Below, in pieces: positions 20,266-31,003 of a DNA stretch of 64,000 bases. The position numbers and the translations under genes were made by a program. Position 1 is the first letter of the stretch, and the number at the start of each line of letters is the position of its first letter. The notes beneath the pieces are model-generated. The model saw only the letters and a list, made by a program, of their open reading frames with translations. It did not search any database and was not told the DNA's origin. Source of the DNA: Adiantum capillus-veneris (lineage: Eukaryota > Streptophyta > Polypodiopsida > Polypodiales > Pteridaceae); NCBI GenBank assembly GCA_014529385.2, contig CM043945.1:1707312-1771311 (forward strand). The letters are read 5' to 3'.

Positions 20266-21369
20266 GTGGCTTCGATCTATGCTAAAAAGAGAAGACAAAA
20301 AGAGTTTTTTGACAAGCATGTGCGCACAAAAGAGGTCAAAACAAGTGATTATGTACTTGTTTATACCTGGAAGCAACATGCCAAGAAACTTAAAAAGCGA
20401 GGGATGGGACCCTTTGTGATTAGTGACTTATCACAAAGTGGAGCTGTCAAGCTTGCTACATTAGCAGGAGAAGAAATGCCAAATTGGATTAGTGGGTGTC
20501 GATTAAAGAAATATCATTTACCACTAACACAGGATATGCTTCAACAAATCCATCAAGAAAAACAACGAATGAAGGAGAAACAAAGGGTACGAGAAGAAGC
20601 CCAAGCAGAAGAAAAAGAACGCATTGCAAAAAGGAGGCTTCTACGACAAGAACAACATTGGGGATCACCGTTGCGAATCAATGCCATTCGACTAACGAAT
20701 TTTGATGACGACACAATGGAGCTAATAATTGCAGTCAAAGTGGGTAGCAATCAAGTTGAATCGACGGTATTTCTTGATTCTAGAGCTCAAGTAAATCTAA
20801 TCTCTAATAGGTTATACAAACAGCTCAAGCCCACAGGTCAACTACACCCTACTCCACAAGTGATGGAAAGTAGTACATCACATTCGCTAAAAACATTGGG
20901 TTGGACTATATTGCATGTACAAGTACATCAATATATTTACCCACACAAATTTTATGTGGTCGAGGATGAAAGCACACAACACCCCATGTTGTTGGGACAA
21001 CCTTGGCAAAAAGAGTATAATGTGCAGATAGATTGGAATGCGCATGCGGTCACAATTCAGCATGCACAAGAACAACAGGTGATATCCTTTGCTCAGCAAC
21101 CACGGAAGAACCCGATGGCAGCAACACAATCATTGGAGAAAGAGCCAAAAGGATGGATGCCAATAAAGAACTACATGGCGAAAAAACAGGGAACAGCCAA
21201 CCATGTTCACTCCAAACATAAAATAACACAGACCGCAGTGTCAAGATCAAGGTTAGCAACCCGTGAAAAACAAGTATGGGTGCGGAAGGATAGAGGTGAC
21301 GTGGAAGACAAACCACAATACAATAGAAGAAGTCAACAGAAGCAGATAGTTCAACCAAAAACCAAGTGA
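20266..21369 (+). CDS. Integrase C-terminus fused to a second protease-like domain
   Basis: The 367-codon frame starts in the integrase C-terminal region (DYVLVYTWKQH; GPFVI). After a basic coiled stretch (residues 85-130) it enters a retropepsin-like fold at about 20719-21060. Residues 155-265 read IIAVKVGSN, STVFLDSRAQVNLIS, ... FYVVED, PMLLGQPW, and IDW. The catalytic motif is DSRA (Asp at 20776) instead of DSGA; one G-to-A change (GGA to AGA) would explain it. The tail is basic. A protease-like domain downstream of integrase is not the usual Gypsy order. The stop may be a decay stop, as similar basic repeats continue after it. Confidence 0.75.
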   Translation: MASIYAKKRRQKEFFDKHVRTKEVKTSDYVLVYTWKQHAKKLKKRGMGPFVISDLSQSGAVKLATLAGEEMPNWISGCRLKKYHLPLTQDMLQQIHQEKQRMKEKQRVREEAQAEEKERIAKRRLLRQEQHWGSPLRINAIRLTNFDDDTMELIIAVKVGSNQVESTVFLDSRAQVNLISNRLYKQLKPTGQLHPTPQVMESSTSHSLKTLGWTILHVQVHQYIYPHKFYVVEDESTQHPMLLGQPWQKEYNVQIDWNAHAVTIQHAQEQQVISFAQQPRKNPMAATQSLEKEPKGWMPIKNYMAKKQGTANHVHSKHKITQTAVSRSRLATREKQVWVRKDRGDVEDKPQYNRRSQQKQIVQPKTK

Positions 21370-21890
21370 ATAAAACAAATATGGATCCCAAAGAAAATGC
21401 TCAGCAACAACTTAAATGCGACTCGCATTTGGATCCCAAAACCAAAGCAACAAGAACTCCCTTCAGTACAAGCAACATCGGAAGGCAAACAACTGCATAT
21501 GAAACCGGCAAACCGACTTATGTGGGTGCCAATCGGCAACAAAACAATGACAACCGTGAAAGTAGCAATAAACCTACAAAAACCTCCAAAACAAAGCTAC
21601 AAATGGAAAGCAAAAGAGACAAGGTCTACAACCAATTCCGACACAAAAATTCTCTCCAAGGAGACGAATACGGCCATATTGACAATAGTGGCAAACCAAG
21701 CGACTTTTGCAAGAAAGACAATCAAACAAAGAGCGGTAGAGTTACAGCTTTTACTTGCAAAGAAAATCTGCCGACCAAATCAAGAACAAACAGGAAACTT
21801 CGACGGCGAATGCCAATAAGCATATTGCTTATACCCTTCTCTTGCACAGCATTAATTTTTCCATGCATTGACCGAGTATGCATAATATAG
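21370..21890 (+). pseudogene. Basic W-x-P-K repeat region at the end of pol
   Basis: Read with the previous ORF and the frame 21397-21819, the region encodes repeats of the type VWVRK, IWIPKK, IWIPKPK, MWVPIGNK and YKWKAK, rich in Lys, Gln and Thr. A nucleic-acid-binding tail is a guess. Stops at 21367 and frame overlap (21366-21890 in another frame) leave the true extent unclear. No enzyme domain is present. Confidence 0.4.
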
Positions 21891-23590
21891 GGCCACATTA
21901 CACGGCCAAGCATTAGCACAATTTTTTCAACCCATGCACGACACATACTCCGAGGCGATACCTTGTCGTCCGGGAGGACTCCGGCTAGGAGGGGGGGAGG
22001 CATTCTCCAATGCGGACCCAATGGCAGAAAGAGCAAAAAAGAGTATGTTTTTCGACTAATTTTAAGGGTTTTCATTTAATTGCAAAATTTTCTGGACTAA
22101 CCCAAGTACATATGCCCTTATACAGCATGAATCTACAAGTATATGGGACCAAACGTCAAATCAAGCCCCTAGGTGTGTGTATATAAGTAAAAATAGCCAT
22201 TTTTCGGGCAAAATATTGGTAAAACAGAGAAATCCGGCCATAAAAATTGTATGTGAGTATATATAGTGTTTTGCGGTAATGTTTTTGATTTATAATGATT
22301 TTTGGGGATTTTCTAGGTTTAATTTGCTATTTTCCTTTTAATTTTACTAATTTTCGACAGAAAAACTTCAAAAATACAAAAAGCGGGTGAAAAACGGTCG
22401 TAATGAAAAAAAAAATGGGGATGATCAGTGACTACAGGGCAACCTATGGTATGGTGGGGGTGCAATTATGTGAATGGAGCGGAAAGCGTGATTTGGCCAG
22501 ATTTTGACCGAAACGTCAAATTTCTCGTAAACTGGGCAAATGAAGTCCAAATCAAGAAATTTTTGAGCCTAAACCGCATCTCGCAAGAAGATGGGAGCAC
22601 ATGTCAAATTTCATGAAAAGTGGTTCGGGGACCCCCATTATAAGAAATTTTCACTTCATTCTAAGCTCATTTCCACTATTGACTTTTGAGAGAGCTTCTG
22701 CCACCTAGAGCGAACGGAACTTTCAGTAGCTTGTACGACGCCCACAACTACCCGGCAGGCTCCAAATATGAGAGGTAGGCTCACCACCTTGAGCTTTTCG
22801 CCCATGTTTGTCGTTTTATCGCGGAAACTAGCGTAGGGTTCACACAGAAAGCGGGCAGTAGAGACCTACAAGTAGAAGTGGCCACCTAACGGCTAACCCA
22901 AAAGCAATGAGACTTCATTGGCAGCTTACCCTAGCATAGGAGACCAGTCTTGGATGCCCAAAGGCAGTAGAAAACCATAGGGAAAAACCCTAATTCCTAG
23001 AGCCCCGCAAGAGGCCACCAAATGGGAAAGCGGTGGAGAGGCACCCAAATGCTACCAAAACTCATGGGTAGGAGCATCTCGGCATGCTCGACAAGTCTAG
23101 GTAACCCACATGACCAAAAGGTGACCCAAAGCGGCACTAAACCTCAGAAACGGTATCAGACACACAAAGCGTCAAATAGCTCTCGCGGCCAAACCGCATG
23201 TCCGTTTGCCACCAAACTTCACAAGTGGCTTTCCTAGACCATCAACAACCAAGTCCTATGGTGGTAAACCACCACAAGTCATCGAAGACATGTAAACGCA
23301 ACCACGGGTGCTTCTAGAGCGATAAATTGCCAAATGGAGCTCCGGTGAAGCCAAAGTCGACAAAAACTATATGGCAAGGATCCCCAAGGGATCGGGAAGC
23401 TATGGAAACCAACATCAAGAAATTTCATCACCGAAAAGCACTCCAAAAGTCAGAAAATGGCTCAGAGGCTCTGAAATCTACACAGGGAGTTACTTTCTAT
23501 CTATTTGACTTTTTTGTTGAAATAGGGCTTAAAAGGGACTCAGGGGGACTAAGGGCAGGCACCAGTAGAGCAGTCTCCACAAAAATTTCA
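21891..23590 (+). other. Non-coding 3' region of the giant element
   Basis: No credible frame was found. A purine tract, AGGAGGGGGGGAGGC-like, lies at about 21985-22002, directly after GGCGATACC...GTCCGGGAGGACTCC; an internal second plus-strand primer is possible. The rest is AT-rich with no gene signal. Confidence 0.5.
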
Positions 23591-24600
23591 TCAGGAGACA
23601 TCCTACGTGTAGGATGTCTCAAGGCCAAATTTGGGTACCAAACCTAACAACTCTCATCACACACATTTTTTGAATATCCTTTACATGCTAGCCACCAAGT
23701 TTCATCACATATGGACAAAAATTGACCTCATATGCATGAAAAAACGCAAAGTCAGGGCATAGAGGCAATAATGGACCATAGACCTACCAAAACTTGTCCA
23801 AATCACATGAAACTAGCACAATACATTCATAGGCACATTGCCAACCAATCTGTGTGGTCACATGCAAAAAATGATGAAATAGACATCCTACGCATAGGAT
23901 GTGTAAATGACAATTTTGGCCCACAGATGGTGTTTTTCAAATCCAGATTTATTCATATCACCATCAAGAGCTCATATATCAAGTTTCAAGCCATTACCAT
24001 CACTTTTGGCCTCCAACACCTCCAAGATACACTTTTTGAGCCCAAAAACACTACACATGGTCTTACCAACACCAATTCTTGTCCAAATCAAAATCCAAGT
24101 GCAGGGCCATGTTCCACATGCCAAGAGCTACCCACAGAACAAATCCCACGCAATTTTGATGAAATAGACATCCTACGCGTAGGATGTCTCCAGCATGATT
24201 TTTGACCTTCTATGCAAGAAATGGCATCATGAGAGCCATTACCATGGTGCAAGGAGCCCATATATCAAATTTCAACCCATTTGAACATCATTTGCCACAT
24301 GTTGTGGACATCCTACCCAATTTGTGAGCCTAAAGCCTGAATCTGCCCAAAAATGCACTTTTTCATGCCCAAACCCAATTCCAATCACATAGCCATGTTC
24401 AACAGGTCAAGGACCACCAGCATGCCAAGTATCACCAAAAACTGATGAAAAAGACATCCTACGCGTAGGATGTCTAAATGATAAATTTTGGCTAGAATGA
24501 CACTGTGAGCACATGCACGGTTTCCCAAGTTCCTTTTAAGTTTTATTTTCAATTTTCAAGTCATTTGGATAGTTAAAACTCAGTTTCTCAGCTAATATGG
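23590..24600 (+). repeat. Tandem ~285-bp repeats, each with a 22-bp palindrome
   Basis: Palindromes start at 23597, 23882, 24167 and 24453: steps of 285, 285 and 286. The last two are perfect (GACATCCTACG plus its reverse complement). The first two carry single CpG-type changes (CGTG, CGCA). After each palindrome a similar stretch follows, with a TTTTGGCC or TTTTTGACC motif. This is a diverged satellite-like array in the 3' untranslated region. Giant Tat/Ogre elements are known to carry tandem repeats there. Confidence 0.85.
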
Positions 24601-24640
24601 AAAAAACGCTAACTTCAGACAACTGAGTGCAACAGGATCT

Positions 24641-25815
24641 ATGGCAGCCGCAAAATCACCGGCAAAGAAGAAGAGGATGACCATAAAAGATTACTTGGAA
24701 GAAGGAGAGCCGTTTGTCATCCCAGAAGAAACTCTGAAGCCAACCAGCACGTGGATTCATGAGGATTTGCTAGAGTCAAATGATCTGAAGATCTACCAAG
24801 GCGTGTTCAAAGATATTGAAGGAAATGTAATAGAGCTACCCATGCTACCTCGGTAACTCAATGAGTTTGTCAGAAGCAAGATGGAAGAGTACCTAGAGAA
24901 GATAGATCTCCATAACTATTTTGAAGGTGTGCCAGCTGGAATTTACATAAAAAGAGTATGGGAGTTTGTGACCACTATCAAAGAAGATGGAGTGGCCAGA
25001 GTTACTGATCTGCAGGGCAAGCCAGACACTGTGATTGTAATCACAGAGAGAGTAGTGGCAGTCGCACTAGACCTCTCCAACAAAGGGGATAGTGTGACAA
25101 AGCGCCGAGATGAAGTCAAGGTGTACACCGAAAAGAAGAGCAATTATACCTTTGAAGACATTGCAAACCCTAAAGTGGCTATCATGAGCCAGCTTTATAA
25201 CCAGTAGTTCCATATGTGTACAAAGTGGCCACAAAAGTACAGAATGCCGCCGGGAGCAATTGCCACAACCTTCACCTGGGCAATGCAGAAGAGCAAGCCA
25301 AAGGTGATCAACTATGCTGCCTATATCCATGACAATGTGGTGAAGATGGGCAACAAGAACCCCACCTACATTGTGCTGGGTGAGCTGATAACGAAAGTGA
25401 TTTGTGGGGCATTGCACGCCAAGGGCATTCTTGGCCACGGAAAGTGAGATTGCTTCTCTCAAAGCCAATGAAGTTCAGATCAAGGCTGAAGTTGACTCTC
25501 TCCAAAAACAAAGCCAAGGGAATATAGAGAAAGAAGCAGAGCTGCAAGCCAGTCTGGCCACGGCATTGCAAAGATGCCAGGAGATGGAACGAGAGAACCA
25601 AGCGGCAGATCAGAGACTTCAGAGAGCTGAAGAAGAATACAGAAAAATCAGCAATTCATTGACAGATGCAGAGAGGGAAAGGGACAACCTAACCCTGCAA
25701 CTTGCTGAAGAATCCAAAGAAGTGGAAGCACTCAAAAATGCCAAAGAAAAGGCGGAGATTGAGCTCGAGGCTAGCCAGGATGAGGTCATCGAGCTAAAAG
25801 ACCATATTAAAGTCA
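24641..25815 (+). pseudogene. Accessory ORF of the giant element, 5' part
   Basis: ATG at 24641 opens a plus-strand protein between pol and the 3' LTR. The N-terminal part is globular: ...YLEEGEPFVIP, then RVWEFVTTIKEDGVARV, then AAYIHDNVVKMGNKNP. A long coiled coil follows at 25443-25815 (heptads of Leu, Glu, Lys, Gln). Breaks: TAA at 24854 (Gln expected), TAG at 25205, a shift near 25435. The Copia insertion at 25821 cuts it, and it resumes at 31009. The globular part vaguely resembles the putative plant transposon protein domain of Tat/Athila accessory ORFs; I could not test this. Confidence 0.7.
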
Positions 25816-25820
25816 AAGAT

Positions 25821-26047
25821 TGTTGGAATTAGGGTTGCAGAGAAACGCACATAGCTTGGAGAAGACGAAGGAAGCTCAAGGCACACAATAGAGAGTGTAT
25901 TACTTAGTGTGCAATGGAAAGATAGATAGCCCTAGAGTGATGGGCGTATATACAATGCTCGGGGGAAAAAACCTCTTAAAGAGGGAAAAAATGCCCCGAC
26001 GGTCCTAGTGTGTTCACACACATCACTACCACATGTATATGGTAACA
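25821..26047 (-). repeat. 3' LTR of the nested Copia
   Basis: TGTTGGAATT to GGTAACA on the plus strand. It is preceded by AAGAT. The minus-strand purine tract TTCAGGGGGGGTT adjoins it at 26048-26060. Confidence 0.93.
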
Positions 26048-26122
26048 AACCCCCCCTGAAGTGATGCAGTGAACGAGAGCTGGCACATGAGTAAAGGGAA
26101 GTGCCATGCCTTGAGGACATGA

Positions 26123-28265
26123 TCAGTCCACAAAGGGGAGTAAGCCCAAAGCTTTGCGAAAAGCTTCAAGCTTCTGACGAGACAATGCCTTTGTGAAAAT
26201 ATCTGCAAGGTTGTCCTGTGTTGGCACATAAGCCAAGCTGATCTCTCCTACTGAGAGCCTCTCCCTGACATAACGGTAATGCACCTCAATGTGCTTTGTG
26301 CGAGCATGAAAAACTGGGTTCCTCGCAACTGCCAATGCGCTCTGACTGTTAGTGTAGATAGTGTGGGCAGTGTCCTGTCCAACACCCAAATTAGCCATAA
26401 GGCCTCTGAGCCATACACACTCAACCGTAGCTGTGAAGACTGCCCTGTACTCAGCCTCACAACTCAAAGTGGCCACAGTAGGTTGCTTCTTGCTCAACCA
26501 TGATATACATGAACTGACAAGCATGAAACAAAAACCACTTGTGGACACTCGCGTGTCAAAACAACCAGCCCAATCTGAGTCCGAAAAAGCATATAAGTCT
26601 GGCTGCAATGATCCCCCCTTGGGATAAAACAAGCCAAGATGTAAAGTGCCACTAAGGTAGCGGAAAATCCTCTTGACAGCCTGCCAATGCTTAGACCCTG
26701 GGCTATGCATAAATCTGCTGACCTGTGAGACTACAAACTGAATATCCGGCCTCGTGTTGCATACATAAATGAGGCAGCCAACAGTAGTTTGGTTAAGAGT
26801 GACATCAACAGGATCGCCAGCATCATGTAGACTCAACTTCAAACCTGTTTCCATGGGAGTGGCAATAGGTTTGCAATCCTCAAGTCCAAACTTACATAGC
26901 AATGTCTCTATGTAACTTTTCTGACACAAGGCAATACCACCATCACATTGCTTAAATTGTATACCCAAGTAATGATGCAACAGCCCCAAATCTTTCATCT
27001 TGAAAGTAGCATTCAAATCAGCCTTAAATTCAGAAATATGTCTCTCATTTGGTCCAGAGATCAACAAATCATCAACATAAAGAACCACAATGAGAAGTAC
27101 ATCACCCTCACGCTTTACATACAATGTGCTTTCTGTTGGACTGTTACGAAAGCCTCGTTTAACCAAATGAGTGTCAGCTTTCTCATACCAAGCACGAGGA
27201 GATTGCTTCAACCCATACAAAGCCTTCTTACATCTGCACACTTTGTCCTCTTGTCCTTTTATGACAAAACCGCGAGGCTGCGTTACATAAACTTCCTCAA
27301 ATATGTCACCATTCAAGAAAGCAGTAACAATGTCTGATTGATGTACATCCCAACCAAAATGAGCTACCAATGCACATAGAAAATGTACAGTAGTCATACA
27401 ACAAGTGGGAGCAAAAGTCTCTTCATAATCTATGCCTTTTTGCTGTGCATAACCCTTTGCAACAAGTCAAGCCTTATGGCGATCAATCTCACCATCCGGC
27501 TTGCGTTTCAACTGGTAACCCCACTTCGTACCAATGGCCTTTTTGCCAGGAGGCAAATCACATAAAGTCCATGTGTCATTTTCTATGAGTGCATCATATT
27601 AGGATTGCATGGCAGCCATCCAATTTTCTGAATTTTGTGCTTCATCAAAAGACAGAGGCTCCTCAACATCATGTAAGCTAGACACAGCCAAAGCATAACA
27701 ATCTGATGCATAAGATGCATGGCAAGAGCCTGAACGAGTACGACTAGACAAAGGTGCATCCAATTTACTGTCACGCAAAGTGTGCACCAGCCATTTTGGC
27801 ATACCTCTAGCCTGCTCATTTTCAGCCCTTTCCTCATCAAGTACATCATGTACATCTGCATCAGTAATAGGCTGATCTAGAACATTTTCAGAAACCCCCA
27901 TAGGCTGTACATACATTTGCCTCATTGGAACTTACATTCATATTTCCACCACTGAAAAGAGGCAACAAAGTGTCATAAATGTCCTGTGAGCTTACATTAT
28001 TGTCTCTAGTACATGACAGCAAGGGCTGAACAGAATCTTCCACAAACACTACATCCCGAGAAACCAGAATACATTTTGTTTGCGGATGATACAACCTGTA
28101 ACCTTTTCTTGCAGCACTATAACCAACAAAAATACATTTGACAGCCTTATCATCCAATTTTTTGCGCTGCACTTGTGGCACCAAAGCATATGCCAAACAG
28201 CCAAAAACACGCATGTGCTCAATAGAAGGTTTTCTATCATGCCATGCTTCATATGGAGTAATAGA
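26123..28265 (-). pseudogene. Copia integrase end, RT and RNase H
   Basis: Minus-strand frames 28214-27888, 27925-27599 and 27397-26123 continue pol. The integrase C-terminus (VFGCLAYALVP; KCIFVGYSAARKGYR) comes first. The RT has TAFLNGDIFEEVY, KALYGLKQSPRAWYE and the active site YVDD at 27079-27068. The RNase H has LSCEAEYRA and the C-terminal ADIFTKAL. Breaks: a shift near 27900, a TAG near 27600, and a TGA near 27470. The long last frame of 424 codons is otherwise intact. Confidence 0.9.
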
Positions 28266-30413
28266 CTACAAAGCTTTCGTAGGACACCTGTTAAGTACAT
28301 AAGTGGCACACATGATGGCCTCAAGCCAAAAAGAATGCGGCAAAGCTTGACTTTTGACCATACATCGTGCCATTTCCGTCAGTGACCTGTTTTTCCTCTC
28401 AGCAACTTCATTTTGCTGAGGTGTATAAGGCACTATACATTGATGTTTTATCCCACGACTAGCCAAAAATGCATTAAATTCATGAGACATATACTCCCCC
28501 CCTCGATCGGAACGGAGGCTGCCCATAGTACATTTCAAGACATTTTCAGCCATAGCCAGAAATTGTTTGAAACACATAAAAACTTCGGACTTCGCTTTAA
28601 GCGGAAATACCCATGCATGCTTGGAGTAATCATCCATGAAAGTCACGAAGTACAGGTAATTGCCCAAGGACGGAGTTTGCATGGGCCCACAAACATCACT
28701 ATGCACAAGCTGCAACCTGCATGTGGCCCGAACTGAACCATCCTTTGGAAACTTAGAACGCTGCATTTTACCCAAAATACAGCCTTCACAAACATGTTTG
28801 ACAGGTGCTTCAAGAGGTGGCAAAGAAGCAACCATATCAGATTTCTGCAAATGCAGCAAACTGGCAAAATTCAGATGACCAAAACGTGCATGCCAAAGTT
28901 TTGCATCTGAAATAGCCCTTGAATCTGCAACAGCATTTGCAAAAAAAAATCCACACTTGTCATACAAAGTGAGCTTATACAGCCCACGGCACAAAAGGCC
29001 AGATGCAACAATTTCATCACCAAAACTGAGATCATGAACTGTACATCTGTCATCCACAAATTTGACTACAAGTCCAAGTCTAGCAAGTGCGGATACAGAC
29101 AAGAGATTCTTCTTGATCCTAGGTACATAAAGTGCATCAACATGTGTGAAAGAACTGCCATTAGCAGCAGTAAGCACAATCTTTCCAACTCCCTGAACTA
29201 GATAAGAGGCATTGTTGGCACAAGTGACTGAATTCCCATGAGGGACAGACTCGAGACAGGTAAACAATTCACGATGTGAGGTAATGTGCTTTGTAGCACC
29301 ACTGTCGAAATAGCAGACATGTGAATCTGCAGCAACTGACATGCATGCATCATGGACAGCAGGATTGTAAGTGCACTCTGCACTAAAAGCCCATTCTGCA
29401 TCAACATCAGCAACACAGTCTCCTTTCACAGAAGACTCGACAATGGCTGCATTTGTAGTGGAACCAACATTTGCAGTGGAACCACCCTCTTTCTTCTTAG
29501 CCTCTTTGGCCTTCAACTTAGGACACGACTTGATCAAGTGATCATTGGCTTTACAATAATGGCAACGCATCTTCTTTTTGCCCTTATCACCAGAATTTCC
29601 AGACGAATTGCTGCCAGTAGAAGCATTAGGAACATAATTTTTGCCACTCGCAGCAGAACCATAAGAAGTGGCTGCATTGTTGTTACCACCCTTTCTTTGA
29701 GAAGCAATAAAAGCCTGTTCAACTGCACGCTGTCTAGTCCTGTTTTTTCTGGAAAGTGACTCTTGCAAGAGCAATGTGCATAATGCATCAAACTTGACAA
29801 CTTCTGGATTTCCTTGGGTCATAAGTCTCCAAGTACTAGCAAAAGTCTGGTAAGAATCTGGTAAGGCATCAAGAACAGTCTGCACAAGGGAACTGTCTGA
29901 AATAACTTCACCTACAGAAATAAGTTGCTCATTGATATCCTTGACACTAGCAAGGAAAGTGTCCATATCATCTTCCTCATGCATAATCTTCGACTCCGGC
30001 TCTTTACGCAGCAAAGCAATTTTAGCCTCATTGCGGCTTGCATAAAGACCTGCTAGAATATCCCAAGCCTGTTTTGCAGATTTCGTTGAACGGATGTGAG
30101 GAACAATGGTGTGCTTCACAGACAACACAATCAATGCATGAGCCTGCGCATCCTTAACATCCCAACAAGCTTGTTCTACCGTAGGCAAAACAACTCTAAC
30201 AGCTGCAATCCTTGCAACAAGACCTGCAACATCCTCAACATCGCCTACATCCTCAGAACCAGGACGTACATCAATGCCCTGCACAATGTTCCAGACGCCC
30301 TTTGACACAAGAACATGTTGCATCATATAAGCCCACATAGGGTAGTTGTCCCCATCCAACCTGTCCTCAACAGAAAACATCTTGAACACATCTGTGTTGT
30401 TGTTGTCAGCCAT
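28266..30413 (-). CDS. Copia Gag-protease-integrase
   Basis: The ATG at 30413 opens MADNNNTDVF and a gag of the Copia type. The zinc knuckle CHYCKANDHLIKSC lies near 29570-29530. The protease has DSGA at 306-295 of the 29.3-kb line, that is 29306-29295, in FDSGATKHITS. The integrase zinc domain (WHARFGHLN; CEGC) and the DDE core (HSDVCGP, RSDRGGE, NEVAERKN) follow. It stops at a TAG (28268-28266) where Gln would fit, and sequence downstream continues in the same sense to 27888. All motifs are intact; the stop alone breaks it. An upstream in-frame extension to 30476 lacks support. Confidence 0.9.
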   Translation of the reverse strand: MADNNNTDVFKMFSVEDRLDGDNYPMWAYMMQHVLVSKGVWNIVQGIDVRPGSEDVGDVEDVAGLVARIAAVRVVLPTVEQACWDVKDAQAHALIVLSVKHTIVPHIRSTKSAKQAWDILAGLYASRNEAKIALLRKEPESKIMHEEDDMDTFLASVKDINEQLISVGEVISDSSLVQTVLDALPDSYQTFASTWRLMTQGNPEVVKFDALCTLLLQESLSRKNRTRQRAVEQAFIASQRKGGNNNAATSYGSAASGKNYVPNASTGSNSSGNSGDKGKKKMRCHYCKANDHLIKSCPKLKAKEAKKKEGGSTANVGSTTNAAIVESSVKGDCVADVDAEWAFSAECTYNPAVHDACMSVAADSHVCYFDSGATKHITSHRELFTCLESVPHGNSVTCANNASYLVQGVGKIVLTAANGSSFTHVDALYVPRIKKNLLSVSALARLGLVVKFVDDRCTVHDLSFGDEIVASGLLCRGLYKLTLYDKCGFFFANAVADSRAISDAKLWHARFGHLNFASLLHLQKSDMVASLPPLEAPVKHVCEGCILGKMQRSKFPKDGSVRATCRLQLVHSDVCGPMQTPSLGNYLYFVTFMDDYSKHAWVFPLKAKSEVFMCFKQFLAMAENVLKCTMGSLRSDRGGEYMSHEFNAFLASRGIKHQCIVPYTPQQNEVAERKNRSLTEMARCMVKSQALPHSFWLEAIMCATYVLNRCPTKAL

Positions 30414-30760
30414 GGTAAATGTTGCACCTGATGTGAAAACTACCCGAAAATAGGAGAAATGGAGCGAGAACAACACGTGCTATATAGCACAAACCGCAGA
30501 AGACTATAGGGCACCTGTTATGCAGAAAATGGCACTGACAAAAATTATGCACAAAATGACAAAATTGCCTGTGCAAACCTGCATGTAGTGGAAACCGAGG
30601 TCGAAATGAGCCCAAATCAAAAATCTGAGCAGACCAGGCTCTACAAGCTCTCCGAAAGTATTTGTTGACCTACGAACGCTTGCCAAAGCTCACTGAAATC
30701 GAAGAAAGTGAGCAGGCGTGTACTGGAGCAGCTGGCGACTAAGCCCGGGAGGGCGCAACC

Positions 30761-30773
30761 TGCTCTGATACCA
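30761..30773 (-). promoter_or_regulatory. tRNA-Met primer binding site of the nested Copia
   Basis: Minus-strand TGGTATCAGAGCA, two bases after the 5' LTR, complementary to initiator tRNA-Met. Confidence 0.9.
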
Positions 30774-30775
30774 AT

Positions 30776-31003
30776 TGTTGGAATTAGGGTTGCAGAGAAA
30801 CGCACACAGCTTGGAGAAGACGAAGGAAGCTCAAGGCACACAATAGAGAGTGTATTACTTAGTGTGCAATGGAAAGATAGATAGCCCTAGAGTGATGGGT
30901 GTATATACAATGCTCGGGGGAAAAAACCTCCTAAAGAGGGAAAAAATGCCCCCGGCGGTCCTAGTGTGTTCACACACATCACTACCACATGTATATGGTA
31001 ACA
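30776..31003 (-). repeat. 5' LTR of the nested Copia
   Basis: Partner of 25821-26047, about 98% identical by eye. It is followed by AAGAT at 31004. Confidence 0.93.

Larger units (their letters stand above)
25821..31003 (-). mobile_element. Ty1/Copia retrotransposon nested in the accessory ORF
   Basis: LTRs of 227 and 228 bp (25821-26047 and 30776-31003) differ by about four substitutions and one indel, so this is the youngest element whose two LTRs I compared in detail. The duplication AAGAT (25816-25820, 31004-31008) flanks it. On the minus strand it has the primer site, gag, protease, integrase, RT and RNase H in Copia order, then a purine tract (26060-26048). Only a few stops and shifts break it. 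Confidence 0.95.

Noticed and set aside
23590-24600. Regularly spaced short repeats that look like a CRISPR array
   Set aside because: The period is about 285 bp, the repeat is a perfect palindrome within a longer tandem unit, and the context is a plant retrotransposon.
26948-27337. A 129-codon plus-strand frame
   Set aside because: It is antisense to the Copia RT and is a shadow of it.
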